34,846 bases of DNA, taken from positions 1-34,846 of the forward strand of contig JAUYAO010000036.1 in assembly GCA_030692565.1 (NCBI GenBank), read 5' to 3'. Within the stretch, counting starts at the first letter, position 1. Every line of letters starts with the position of its first letter. The translations under genes were made by a program, and so were the position numbers. A model generated the notes under the pieces. The model saw nothing but the letters and a program-made list of their open reading frames with translations. It did not search any database and was not told the origin of the DNA. Positions 13,382 to 23,374 of this stretch are shown in pieces. Source of the stretch: Nitrospira sp. (GTDB taxonomy: Bacteria > Nitrospirota > Nitrospiria > Nitrospirales > Nitrospiraceae).

Positions 13382-15229
13382 ATGGTCGATCTCATCGTGA
13401 AGTCCGATCAGGCCACCCCCAGACGCGAACACACACTTACCCGCCAGCTCCGGCGAGGCGAGACACAACACCAGCAGGGAACACGTGCCAGCGCACAATT
13501 CTCCCGCTGGCGAGGCGTCCTATTTCTCATCGGGCTGTTCATCACCGTGAGTCTCTACCGGCTGGAACACTACGACGCCGGTAACTGGTCGCTCCTGTTG
13601 TTCTTCATCGGATTTCTCACGATCGCCGCGTATCATAACAGGCTCGAACATCGGATTCATCGGCTCACGCTGTGGTCCGGGATCAAGCGCCAACACCTTG
13701 CCCGGATTCGCCTTGATTGGCAGGCGCTCCCTCCGTGCTATCCTGTCACGGCGGACGCCCATCTCTACGCGCGCGACCTCGACCTGATCGGACCGCACTC
13801 GCTCCTCCATCTCCTCGACACGACCACGTCCACACAGGGCCACGACCGACTCGCATCCTGGCTCCTCACTCAACCGCCGGATGAACAGACCTGGCAGACC
13901 AGGCAACAGCTGGTCAGAGAACTGACTCGACTGACAGGATTCCGGGATCGGCTGAACGTCCAAGCCCGACTGACGGGCGAGGCTGAAATCAACGGACAAC
14001 GCATTACGGCTATCCTGCAGCATCACCTGCATCTCCCCTATCTGCACATCGTCCTTCCGATCCAGGCCGTACTCGCTGTCATCACCCTGATCCTCGGCCT
14101 CGGCGCGCTGCTCAATCTCTTGCCGGCCTATTGGATGATGTCCTTCGGCCTCTATGCCGTGATCTTTTTTCAGACCGATCAGGGAGAGGAATTGCTCGAA
14201 CATGCCGTCGGCCTGCATCACGAAGTCGAGAAGCTGGGCACCGTCTTACAGTTCCTGGAACAACGCGCCCGGAAACCGGGATCTGCACTCGCCGCAACCT
14301 GCCGCGTGCTCATAGAAACGGATAAGGCCCCGTCGGCGTTGATTCGCCGTCTGGCCTGGGTGCTCCATGGCGTCAGCGTCAAAGCCCATCCGCTGGTTCA
14401 TCTCGTTTTCAATGCGCTTTGCCCCTGGGATCTGTTCTTTACCTTCCGCCTGCAACAATTCCAACATCGGATTCAGAACCTGCTCCCGCTGTGGCTGGAT
14501 TGCCTCGCCGAAGTAGAAGCCGCCTCGGCCCTCGCGACCTTTGCCTATCTCCATCCGTCTTACGTCTGGCCTGATCCAGCGAGCCCTACGGCGCTGACCG
14601 CCACCCGACTCGGCCATCCGCTCATCCCATCGCAGCACCGTATCGCCAACGACATCTCCTTCGCGCGCTGCGGCACCATCTATCTGGTCACCGGTTCGAA
14701 CATGTCGGGCAAGAGCACCTTCCTCCGGACGATCGGCATCAACCTCTGCCTCGCGCAAGCCGGTGCGCCGGTCTGCGCACAGAGGTTTGCATGGACCTGG
14801 AGCCGTCTGGCCTGCTGCATTCGCGTGGACGACTCGTTGGATGCGGGCTTGTCCTTCTTCTATGCGGAAGTCAAACGGCTGAAAGCGCTCCTCCAGGCGA
14901 CGGAGGATCGGAACGCTCCCCCGGTGCTTTTCCTGATCGATGAGATTTTCAAAGGCACCAATAATCGCGAGCGGCTGATCGGCAGTCGCGCCTATGTGCG
15001 GGCGCTGGCAAGAGGCAACGGCTACGGATTGGTCACGACCCACGATCTGGAACTCGCCGATCTTGATCAATCGATTCCCGGGCTCACCAATTGTCACTTT
15101 CAGGAAACCGTCTCAGCCGGCACGCTGCAGTTTGACTATCAGCTTCGCCCAGGTCCCTGCCCGACGACGAATGCCTTGCGGATTATGGAATTGGAAGGGC
15201 TGCCGACGGACCGCCCGCCTGGATCATAG
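13382..15229 (+). CDS. Membrane-anchored MutS-family ATPase
   Basis: The 615-residue protein ends in a MutS domain V ATPase: Walker A GSNMSGKSTFLRT near residue 438, Walker B LFLIDEIFKGTNNRERL and the switch HDLELADL. The middle helical part resembles MutS core and clamp regions. Unlike MutS it has no N-terminal mismatch-binding domain; instead there are hydrophobic helices around residues 42-82 and 215-265, which predict membrane attachment. Such proteins form a little-studied MutS branch in bacteria, with roles not settled. It is divergent from prmA with 45 bp between. A TTGACG-18-TATGGT pair overlaps the ATG at 13382, so the start could be a little downstream, for example GTG at 13397. Confidence 0.8.
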   Translation: MVDLIVKSDQATPRREHTLTRQLRRGETQHQQGTRASAQFSRWRGVLFLIGLFITVSLYRLEHYDAGNWSLLLFFIGFLTIAAYHNRLEHRIHRLTLWSGIKRQHLARIRLDWQALPPCYPVTADAHLYARDLDLIGPHSLLHLLDTTTSTQGHDRLASWLLTQPPDEQTWQTRQQLVRELTRLTGFRDRLNVQARLTGEAEINGQRITAILQHHLHLPYLHIVLPIQAVLAVITLILGLGALLNLLPAYWMMSFGLYAVIFFQTDQGEELLEHAVGLHHEVEKLGTVLQFLEQRARKPGSALAATCRVLIETDKAPSALIRRLAWVLHGVSVKAHPLVHLVFNALCPWDLFFTFRLQQFQHRIQNLLPLWLDCLAEVEAASALATFAYLHPSYVWPDPASPTALTATRLGHPLIPSQHRIANDISFARCGTIYLVTGSNMSGKSTFLRTIGINLCLAQAGAPVCAQRFAWTWSRLACCIRVDDSLDAGLSFFYAEVKRLKALLQATEDRNAPPVLFLIDEIFKGTNNRERLIGSRAYVRALARGNGYGLVTTHDLELADLDQSIPGLTNCHFQETVSAGTLQFDYQLRPGPCPTTNALRIMELEGLPTDRPPGS

Positions 15230-15308
15230 CGGGGACGCGTTTCATTGCATCCAGCTCCCCCTGACGAGGGGAAATACCCGCATTCCTTCGCTCCAAGCGA
15301 CGTTTTCT

Positions 15309-15337
15309 TTGACCTCCACATGAGCTTGCCCCATAGT
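15309..15337 (+). promoter_or_regulatory. Candidate sigma-70 promoter for aas
   Basis: TTGACC (15309-15314), 17-base spacer, CATAGT (15332-15337). Initiation near 15345 would leave a ~28-base leader before the ATG at 15373, which favours that start over the TTG at 15349. The surrounding 15230-15372 contains no gene. Confidence 0.4.
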
Positions 15338-15372
15338 TATGCGAACAGTTGCACTTCACCCAGGCGTACCGC

Positions 15373-18300
15373 ATGACTACTCCATCGTCGCATCCGCTTC
15401 GCGGTCTCTTGATCGCACAGTTTTTCGGTGCCTTTAACGACAACGCCTGGAAACTCATGGTCGCGCTCCTCGGCATTCGCCAGGTCGCGACGACCATGGC
15501 ACCAGGCGCGGATCTGGAATCGGCTTCTCAGTCGCAAACGACTCTGACCTTCGTCATCTTCACGCTGCCGCTCATGCTGATCTCGCTCGTGGCCGGCGTC
15601 GTCGCGGACCGCGTCAGTAAGCGTACGGTCATTGTGTCCATGAAAGCCGTCGAGGTCGGCCTCATGGCCGCCGGAACGGTCGCCCTCTTCATCGATCCGG
15701 CCGGAGGCATCCTGCCGCTGATCGTCCTCGGCTGCCTGGGTGCCCACAGCGCCCTCTTCAGTCCGGCGAAGTACGGCATCCTGCCGGAGATTTTGCCGCA
15801 TGACCGGCTCACCCAGGGCAACGGCATTCTTGAATTGAGCACCTTCCTCGCGATTCTTGGCGGCACCGCCGTCGGCGGAATGCTGCTGGATGGCGCGGGC
15901 TCTGCCACCTGGCTGGCTCCGCTGGCACTCACGTTGCTCTCGCTCATTGGCTTCGGCGCATCACTGACCGTCCCGGCCGTTCCGGCCGCCCGCACAGAGG
16001 GAGGCATCGGCTCCACTCTGGGGGGTGCCATTCAGGCCGTCCGCTCCGACCAAACCTTGTTCCTCGCCGTTCTCGGCTCCGCCTTCTTCTGGACGATCGC
16101 CAGCCTGGTCGGCCAGGATATGTTGGTCTACGCCAAGACGGCGCTGCATCTCTCGGACTCGCTCTCCGGCCTCCCCCTTGCGCTCCTGTCGATCGGCATC
16201 GGCGCCGGCGCAATGCTCGCAGGTAAGCTATCCGGTGAGCGTGTCGAGTACGGATTGATTCCGATGGGCGCCTTCGGAATCTGTACGTTTCTCCTGCTGC
16301 TGGGGCTTTTGGGTCCCGGACTCTACGGCACACTCATCTTGATGGCGGGGCTTGGCTTGTCCTGCGGACTCTTTGTCGTACCCGTAAACTCGTTGATCCA
16401 GTGGCATGCCCCCGCCGATCGACGCGGCAGCATCATTGCCCTCTCGAATACATGTACGTATAGTGGCGTACTCATGGGATCGCTCAGCGGCGGCGTTTTT
16501 GCTTCACTCGGCCTCTCCACCACCGGCATTCTCCTCGCGGCGGCCGCGGCGACGTTTTGGGGCACGCTCTGGGCCCTGTGGCTGGTCCCCAGCGCCTTCG
16601 TCCGTCTCATTCTCATTCTCCTGACGAAAACGGTCTACCGCGTCCGCGTCGTCCACCCCTCGAATGTGCCGCAGACCGGCGGAGCGCTGTTGGTGCCCAA
16701 CCACATGTCGCTGGTCGACGGCTTCCTCCTGATTGCCAGCCTCGATCGCCCGGTCCGCTTCGTGGTCGATGCCGCCTATGCGACCCATCCGTTGTTCAAA
16801 TGGGTGATGGACATTATGCGGGTCATCCCGATTTCCTCTTCCGGGGGACCGCGGATCATCCTGCGCGCGCTACGCAGCGCCGGTCAGGCGCTGGACGACG
16901 GCGAGATCGTCTGCATCTTCCCGGAAGGGCAAATCACCAGAACCGGGACCCTGCTGCCGTTCCGCCGTGGCTTCGAACGCATCGTGAAAGGCCGCACGGT
17001 TCCGATCATTCCGGTCCATCTGGATCGCGTCTGGGGCAGCCTGTTCAGCTTCGTGAAAGGACGTTTTATCTGGAAGCTTCCGGAACAGATCCCCTATCCG
17101 GTCACGGTCTCCTTCGGCGCGCCGCAGCCGGCCGACACCCCGGCGCACGAACTCCGCCGACTCGTGCGCGAGTTGGGCGAAGCCGCCTGGACGCTCCGGA
17201 AAGCGGATCAGCAGCCGATCCACCGCCCGGTCATCTCGGCCTGGCGCCGGCATCCCCTTACGTTCGCGATGGCGGACGCCGCACGTCCATCGATCACCGG
17301 ACTCAAAGCCTTGCTCGGCACCATTACGCTGGCACGCGCCATGAAGCCGCATTGGAAAGCGCAACGCTATGTCGGATTGCTGTTGCCGCCAAGCGTACCC
17401 GGCGCGCTGCTCAATGTCGCCGCCGCATTGACCGGAAAAACCAGCGTTAATTTGAACTACACCGTCGGTCGGGTCGGGCTGGAGTCGGCAGTCGCTCAGG
17501 CCGGCCTCAAGACCGTGCTGACCAGCCGCCTGTTTATCGAGAAGGCCAAGCTCGACATCCCGGGAGGCGTCACCATTTTGTATCTGGAGGATATCGCCAA
17601 GACGATTTCCGGCAGCGCACAATTCATCGCCTTGCTGCTCGGACTCTTTGCGCCGATCGGACTCCTGGAGCGCGCCTGCGGACGCGAGCAGCCGATCAGC
17701 CTGGACGATCTGGCCACGATCATCTTCAGCAGCGGCAGCACAGGCGAACCGAAAGGCGTCATGCTTTCGCACTTCGCCATCAACTCGAACGTCGAAGGCG
17801 CGGGGCAGGTCATCCACATCAGCCAGGCCGATCGCGCCTTGGGCATCCTGCCCTTCTTCCACTCCTTCGGGTATATGCTGCTCTGGTTCTATGCGCGTCA
17901 CAACACCGGTGTCGTCTTCCACCCGTCTCCGTTGGATGTCGGGGCCATCGGCGAGCTCTGCAGCAAATACCGCATTTCCCTGCTGGTCGTGACCCCGACA
18001 TTCTTGCAGCTCTATTTGCGCCGCTGCACGCCGGAGCAATTCAGTTACCTGCGTGTCGTGCTCACGGGGGCGGAAAAACTCCCGCTTCGCCTCGTGCAGG
18101 CATTCCAAGACAAGTTCGGCATCGCCCCCGTCGAAGGGTACGGTGTGACAGAATGCGCCCCCGTCATTTCGTCCAATTGTCCGGACTTCCGCGCCTCCGG
18201 TTTCTATCAGGTCGCCTCGCGCCGCGGCACCGTCGGCCAGCCGTTCCCCGGTGTGTCGGTGCGCATCGTCGATCCCGAAACCTGGGCCATCCTGCCGCCC

Positions 18301-18792
18301 GGCCAGGCCGGCATGCTCCTGGTCAAAGGTCCGAATGTCATGAGCGGCTATCTGGGCCGCGAAGACCTCACGGCCAAAGCCATGAAGGACGGCTGGTACA
18401 TCACCGGCGACATCGCGACACTGGACGACGACGGCTTTCTCACGATCACGGATCGCCTCTCCCGCTTCTCGAAAATCGGCGGCGAGATGGTCCCGCATGG
18501 CAAGGTCGAAGAAGCGCTGCAACAGGCGGCCGGCGCCGAGCTGCAGGTCTTCGCCGTGACCGGTCTCCCGGATGAGAAAAAGGGCGAACGGCTGGCCGTG
18601 CTCCACACCATCGACGAAGCCAGCCTCCCCGAGATTCTTGCAAAAGTCGCCGCAAGTGGACTGCCGAATCTCTTCATCCCGGCAAGAAGCCAATTCGTGA
18701 AAGTCGACGCGCTCCCGATTCTCGGCACCGGCAAACTGGATTTGCGTAGCGTCAAACGCCTCGCAGCAGAACGGCTCATGCCGGCGTCGTGA
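15373..18792 (+). CDS. aas: Three-domain Aas: lysophospholipid transporter, acyltransferase and acyl-ACP synthetase
   Basis: A 1139-residue membrane protein with three enzymes in a row. Residues ~10-410 are an LplT-like MFS transporter with about 12 helices (FFGAFNDNAWKLM, VVADRVSKRTV). Residues ~420-610 are a PlsC acyltransferase with the HX4D motif at His444-Asp449 (NHMSLVDG) and FPEG at 516. Residues ~640-1139 are an AMP-forming ligase with SSGSTGEPKGVMLSH near 785, YGVTECAP near 923 and the hinge TDRLSRFSKIGGE. It would flip lysophospholipids inward and reacylate them using acyl-ACP made in place. In E. coli LplT and Aas are separate neighbouring genes. The ATG at 15373 is preferred on promoter position. 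It overlaps the next gene by GTGA. Confidence 0.92.
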   Translation: MTTPSSHPLRGLLIAQFFGAFNDNAWKLMVALLGIRQVATTMAPGADLESASQSQTTLTFVIFTLPLMLISLVAGVVADRVSKRTVIVSMKAVEVGLMAAGTVALFIDPAGGILPLIVLGCLGAHSALFSPAKYGILPEILPHDRLTQGNGILELSTFLAILGGTAVGGMLLDGAGSATWLAPLALTLLSLIGFGASLTVPAVPAARTEGGIGSTLGGAIQAVRSDQTLFLAVLGSAFFWTIASLVGQDMLVYAKTALHLSDSLSGLPLALLSIGIGAGAMLAGKLSGERVEYGLIPMGAFGICTFLLLLGLLGPGLYGTLILMAGLGLSCGLFVVPVNSLIQWHAPADRRGSIIALSNTCTYSGVLMGSLSGGVFASLGLSTTGILLAAAAATFWGTLWALWLVPSAFVRLILILLTKTVYRVRVVHPSNVPQTGGALLVPNHMSLVDGFLLIASLDRPVRFVVDAAYATHPLFKWVMDIMRVIPISSSGGPRIILRALRSAGQALDDGEIVCIFPEGQITRTGTLLPFRRGFERIVKGRTVPIIPVHLDRVWGSLFSFVKGRFIWKLPEQIPYPVTVSFGAPQPADTPAHELRRLVRELGEAAWTLRKADQQPIHRPVISAWRRHPLTFAMADAARPSITGLKALLGTITLARAMKPHWKAQRYVGLLLPPSVPGALLNVAAALTGKTSVNLNYTVGRVGLESAVAQAGLKTVLTSRLFIEKAKLDIPGGVTILYLEDIAKTISGSAQFIALLLGLFAPIGLLERACGREQPISLDDLATIIFSSGSTGEPKGVMLSHFAINSNVEGAGQVIHISQADRALGILPFFHSFGYMLLWFYARHNTGVVFHPSPLDVGAIGELCSKYRISLLVVTPTFLQLYLRRCTPEQFSYLRVVLTGAEKLPLRLVQAFQDKFGIAPVEGYGVTECAPVISSNCPDFRASGFYQVASRRGTVGQPFPGVSVRIVDPETWAILPPGQAGMLLVKGPNVMSGYLGREDLTAKAMKDGWYITGDIATLDDDGFLTITDRLSRFSKIGGEMVPHGKVEEALQQAAGAELQVFAVTGLPDEKKGERLAVLHTIDEASLPEILAKVAASGLPNLFIPARSQFVKVDALPILGTGKLDLRSVKRLAAERLMPAS

Positions 18793-19673
18793 CGGTCCCC
18801 TCTATGCACAATCGCTCGCGTATCCCGGCCATCCTCTTGACGGTGGTTCTGTGCGGACTGATCGCTTCCGGCCTAGCACCTAACGATCGACTCACCTGGT
18901 TTCTGGAAATCTTCCCGATCCTCCTGGCGCTCCCCGTCCTGATCGCGACCGCTCGCAGCAATCCTCTCACGCCCCTGCTCTACTGGCTCCTGGCCATTCA
19001 TGCAGCCATTCTCTCAATCGGCGGCCATTACACCTACGCCGACGTCCCGCTGGGGTTTTGGATGCAGGACTGGCTCGGCTTCGCCCGCAATCACTTCGAC
19101 CGGATCGGCCACTTCGTGCAGGGATTCGTGCCGGCCATCCTGATGCGAGAACTGCTCCTCAACAAGACGCCGCTCAAGCATCCGGGATGGCTGTTCGGTC
19201 TTGTTTGCTCCGTGTGCCTGGCTTTTAGTGCGCTCTATGAACTCTTCGAGTGGTCTGCGGCGGTCACTCTTGGGCAATCCGCCACCGCGTTTCTTGGGAC
19301 GCAGGGGGATGAGTGGGATACACAGTGGGACATGTTCCTCGCCCTAGTCGGCGCGATCACGGCACAACTGCTGCTCGCCCCGCTGCATGATCGACAGCTT
19401 CGCACTCAATCCGGCTCACAGATGAGTTCACACGCCCCACCAATCACGGTTGCCGGGATCCTACTCGCCACCACAGTCGTGTTCGACCCGGGCCCTGTCA
19501 TAGCCGCACCGGCGCTTGACGGAACGATGCCCCCCATCTGCTGCGCAGATCGGCCGGTCACCATTGCAACACGAACCGCTCGGACTCTTCGACGGGTCGG
19601 CCTTCACCGCCACGACCGGTCGATGCAGCGACTGCAGCACGCCGCCGCAAGCCCTGTGGTACTTTGCCGATGA
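18789..19673 (+). CDS. yjdF: YjdF (DUF2238) membrane protein with unusual C-terminal extension
   Basis: Residues 1-~210 match E. coli YjdF closely: GGHYTYADVPLGFWMQDWLG, NHFDRIGHFVQGFVPA, ALYELFEWSAAVTLGQSATA, GTQGDEWDTQWDMFLALVGA and LHDRQLR. About six transmembrane helices are predicted; the function is unknown. The GTG start overlaps the aas stop as GTGA; an ATG at 18804 is an alternative. The frame does not stop where YjdF normally ends. It continues into MSSHAPPITVAGILLATTVV, which is a signal peptide or extra helix, then into out-of-frame residues up to 19673. The tail after ~19530 looks like the wrong frame of the next gene. Confidence 0.75.
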   Translation: MTVPSMHNRSRIPAILLTVVLCGLIASGLAPNDRLTWFLEIFPILLALPVLIATARSNPLTPLLYWLLAIHAAILSIGGHYTYADVPLGFWMQDWLGFARNHFDRIGHFVQGFVPAILMRELLLNKTPLKHPGWLFGLVCSVCLAFSALYELFEWSAAVTLGQSATAFLGTQGDEWDTQWDMFLALVGAITAQLLLAPLHDRQLRTQSGSQMSSHAPPITVAGILLATTVVFDPGPVIAAPALDGTMPPICCADRPVTIATRTARTLRRVGLHRHDRSMQRLQHAAASPVVLCR

Positions 19674-21039
19674 AGCCATCGCGATTCCCCTGGCGCAGGA
19701 GCAACAAGGAGTCGCCCATCAGCCGCCCTTTCTGGTGTGGCTGGGTTCTCCGGAATTCATTCCCCGCGCCACCCTCGGACCGGAGCAGACTCATCTCGAC
19801 ATCCCCGACATCGGCTCCATAGCTCTTCGCCTGGCGCCGAAGCTCCCGGCCAATCAGTCGTACTACAATGACGCCACCGCGCGCTTTTTCAGCTCGCATC
19901 CATTGCGCCTGCGCGGCCGCACCATCTCCACAGCGGAGGGATCTGCGTTCGAAGCCCGCACTATTTGGCCGGCGGACTATCTCCTCACACCCGATCGGGC
20001 GCGCACGGTCGCCGCCGATGACCGAACGATCTCACACCTCATGGAAAACACGGACGGGCTTCCCGCAGGCACCATCACGACCCGCCTCTTGTGGGGGAAA
20101 GCAGACGGATCATGGGCCGGGAAGCCGGTCCTCGGCGCCATTCTGAACGGCCCGCAAGGCGACGACGACGAGGCCCACGGAGGACACTTCGGCATCGTCA
20201 CAGGACGCGTCGGCCCTGATGGAGAATGGGCCGACTGGATGGTGAACAACTTTTACGACGCCGACGTGGTCAGCGAAAAGGGCATTCTCCCCGCGATGGT
20301 CCCCATGGACAATTACCTCATGGACCTCAACAGCGGGCAATCCTACTATCGGCCGAGCGCGCTCCTCGTGCTGGTCTTGAAACAGGATCGCATCCCGGCT
20401 GCCTATCAAGCCGCCATCCAGGACGTGTTTCGCCGCTTTTACCGGCACGAGCTGGATTACGATCACTCGCGGCTCAACTGCGCGGGACTCAGCATCGATC
20501 AACTCCGCACGCTCGGCTGGCAGATTCCTCACCAAGGCGCCAGCAACCGGCTGAAGGCGACGGCGGGCTATGTCTACATGGCCGCCTCAGATCGCAGCCT
20601 GACCAGCGGGCTGAAGGTGTATCGCTATTTTTCAGAGAAACTCACCCGCCTGCTGCCGCGGGTCACCTTTGAGGCGATCGGAAGCGATCTCCTCCACTTC
20701 CTGCAGCAATCCAATCTGCAGCGAACACTCACCCCCTTCGAGCACTGGCTGACGGAAGATGTTGAAGCCGTGCTCTATGTTCACATCCCGCAGATTCCCT
20801 CCAGCCGCGCGATGGGCACCTCTGCCGTGGCATCGCTCGATGAATATCAGCAGCGCGTGCCATCGGACCGGTCGAAGTGGAAAGCGGTCCCCGTGCCGCC
20901 TCGCCCGTTTCCACCTGAGCTGCGCGTGGCTCCGGCGCCGGTCGAAGCGGCAACGATTCCAGGTTCTGTGCTCGCACTCACAGCCGGCTGCATGGTCGGG
21001 TTGGTCTGGCTAGGCCGCCTCCTGATCCGTAAGCGATAG
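19516..21039 (+). CDS. Exported papain-fold-like protein with C-terminal membrane anchor; N-terminus frameshifted
   Basis: I do not recognise a named family. The first open TTG is at 19516, but the natural N-terminus is probably the signal sequence encoded from the ATG at 19422 in the YjdF frame; removing one C from the C6 run at 19530-19535 joins the two. A block with His224 (GGHFGIVTGR), a WxVNNFY stretch and Cys322 (LNCAGLSIDQL) about 100 residues later resembles the His-then-Cys order of permuted papain-fold (YiiX/NlpC-like) enzymes. The C-terminus has a hydrophobic helix (VLALTAGCMVGLVWLGRLL) followed by RKR, a tail anchor with the body outside the cytoplasm. It sits among lipid genes. 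The enzymatic role is an inference. Confidence 0.65.
   Translation: MTERCPPSAAQIGRSPLQHEPLGLFDGSAFTATTGRCSDCSTPPQALWYFADEAIAIPLAQEQQGVAHQPPFLVWLGSPEFIPRATLGPEQTHLDIPDIGSIALRLAPKLPANQSYYNDATARFFSSHPLRLRGRTISTAEGSAFEARTIWPADYLLTPDRARTVAADDRTISHLMENTDGLPAGTITTRLLWGKADGSWAGKPVLGAILNGPQGDDDEAHGGHFGIVTGRVGPDGEWADWMVNNFYDADVVSEKGILPAMVPMDNYLMDLNSGQSYYRPSALLVLVLKQDRIPAAYQAAIQDVFRRFYRHELDYDHSRLNCAGLSIDQLRTLGWQIPHQGASNRLKATAGYVYMAASDRSLTSGLKVYRYFSEKLTRLLPRVTFEAIGSDLLHFLQQSNLQRTLTPFEHWLTEDVEAVLYVHIPQIPSSRAMGTSAVASLDEYQQRVPSDRSKWKAVPVPPRPFPPELRVAPAPVEAATIPGSVLALTAGCMVGLVWLGRLLIRKR
19530..19535 (+). other. C6 run at a probable frameshift
   Basis: Six C's follow ATG in the overlap. With five C's the reading would pass from the signal-peptide frame (APALDGTMP) straight into SAAQIGRSPLQHEPLGLFD of the downstream protein. 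This is a likely sequencing or genomic indel, or a slippery site. Confidence 0.6.
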
Positions 21040-21152
21040 CCACTTTCGTCTGTGAAGACGGCGCGGCCGGCTATCGAACAAGGGCGATTTGACTTGGCTT
21101 TCCGAGTCGGCATGCTACGCTGGCACAGACTTGCAGGAGTACGTAGATCGCC

Positions 21153-21757
21153 ATGGCCAGTATCTATCAACTCAAATCAGCGTTTCAGAATGTCCTGCGC
21201 CCCCTCACTCGCGCACTGGCCGCGGCACAGGTAACGGCAAACCACGTCACGCTGGCGGCCCTGGCACTTTCCTGCCTGGTCGGTGGCGCGATGGCCTCGC
21301 ATCCTGACCAGACCTCACTGCTTCTGCTTCTCCCGGGAACGCTGTTCGTTCGCATGGCCCTGAACGCCATCGACGGCATGCTGGCGCGCGAACACAATAT
21401 GAAAACGAAAATCGGCGCAGTCCTGAACGAACTGGGCGACGTGGTGTCCGACACAGCACTCTATCTGCCGTTGGCACTGGCCCCGGCCTTCAATCATTGG
21501 CTGGTGGTCGGTATCGTTATCCTGGCCGTGATGGTGGAGATGGTCGGTGTCGTGGCGATTCAGATCGGCGCCGCTCGCAATTATGCCGGCCCGATGGGCA
21601 AGAGCGACCGGGCTTTCGCATTCGGACTGATCGCGCTCCTGCTCGGACTGGGGGTGGCAGAAGGAACCTGGGTGACCGCCGCGTTGTCCATCATGCTGCT
21701 GCTCTCGCTCTTCACGATCTACAACCGTGCCAGTCTGGCGTTGCGAGAGAGCCCCCG

Positions 21758-21761
<4 letters not shown>
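21153..21761 (+). CDS. ynbA: CDP-alcohol phosphatidyltransferase, YnbA-like
   Basis: A 202-residue, six-helix membrane enzyme that would transfer a phosphatidyl group from a CDP-lipid to an alcohol. It aligns with E. coli YnbA throughout, including QVTANHVTLAALALS and NYAGPMGKSDRAFAFGL. The family motif D-xx-DG-xx-AR-x8-G-xxx-D-xxx-D reads here NAIDGMLAR, eight residues, then GAVLNELGD: the first and third Asp are Asn. As I recall YnbA of E. coli carries the same two changes, so this marks a subfamily, not a mutation. AGGAG lies about 12 bases before the ATG. A TTGACT box is upstream at 21089. It overlaps ynbB by ATGA. Confidence 0.85.
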
Positions 21762-22699
<938 letters not shown>

Positions 22700-22707
22700 G
22701 GGATCCC

Positions 22708-23340
22708 GTGTTCCAGCAGCTGTTTTTCCTCTTGATCGTTCGGCCTCTCGTCCTGGTGGTGCTGGGCCTCAATGTCCGTCATCGCGAACGGATCCCCGCC
22801 AAGGGACCGGCTATCATCGTCTCGAACCACAACAGCCACCTGGACACCTTAGTCTTGATGACACTCCTTCCATGGCTGCTCTTGCCGCGCCTTCGGCCGG
22901 TGGCGGCAAAAGACTATTTCCTTCGCAACCGTCTGCTTGCATGGTTTGCTTTGAACATCATGCACATCATTCCGCTTGAGCGTGAGATCATCGACCGACA
23001 CCAGGACCCGTTAGCCGCTTGCTCTGAGGCCCTGCAGAACGGAGACATCCTGATTCTCTTTCCGGAAGGGTCGCGGGGAGATCCGGAGCAGATGGGCACC
23101 TTCAAAGGCGGCATCGCCCATCTCGCCAAACGTCACTCAGACGTTCCCATCACACCTATCTTTCTGCACGGCCTCGGCAAAGCGCTCCCAAAAGGGGAGG
23201 CTCTGCTCGTTCCGTTTTTCTGCGATGTGTTCATCGGGGAGCCCATTCGCTGGAGCGGCGATCGAACAAGTTTCATGACGAGCCTCGAACAAGAGATCAC
23301 ATCTCTGGCAGAAGAAGGATACAGACCTGCGTGGGAATAA
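22708..23340 (+). CDS. 1-acylglycerol-3-phosphate O-acyltransferase family protein (PlsC-like)
   Basis: A 210-residue PlsC-family acyltransferase, which acylates lysophosphatidate or a similar lipid at the inner membrane. The catalytic HX4D is NHNSHLDT, the substrate motif is LFPEGSRGDPEQMG, and ITPIFLHG fits block IV. It begins with a hydrophobic helix (LFFLLIVRPLVLVVLGL). I chose GTG at 22708 because GAGGG lies just upstream, at the ynbB stop; a TTG at 22696 overlapping that stop is the alternative. Together with ynbA and ynbB it could form a compact route from acyl-glycerol phosphate to a new head-group lipid. Confidence 0.88.
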   Translation: MFQQLFFLLIVRPLVLVVLGLNVRHRERIPAKGPAIIVSNHNSHLDTLVLMTLLPWLLLPRLRPVAAKDYFLRNRLLAWFALNIMHIIPLEREIIDRHQDPLAACSEALQNGDILILFPEGSRGDPEQMGTFKGGIAHLAKRHSDVPITPIFLHGLGKALPKGEALLVPFFCDVFIGEPIRWSGDRTSFMTSLEQEITSLAEEGYRPAWE

Positions 23341-23374
23341 CCGGTGACTTCAGATAATATGAAAGAGACACGCC

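Noticed and set aside
13357-13386. TTGACG-18-TATGGT as the promoter of the MutS-like gene
   Set aside because: The -10 box would overlap the ATG at 13382; it is plausible only if translation starts downstream, so I did not list it as a feature.
16870-18693. A 607-codon open frame on the minus strand
   Set aside because: It lies fully antisense to the aas gene, whose domains are unmistakable; long antisense frames are common in GC-rich genes, and the translation shows no family motif.
21121-21135. TGGCAC-AGAC-TTGCA before ynbA, resembling a sigma-54 promoter
   Set aside because: The spacer is four bases instead of five, so GG and GC are one base too close; sigma-54 rarely tolerates this.
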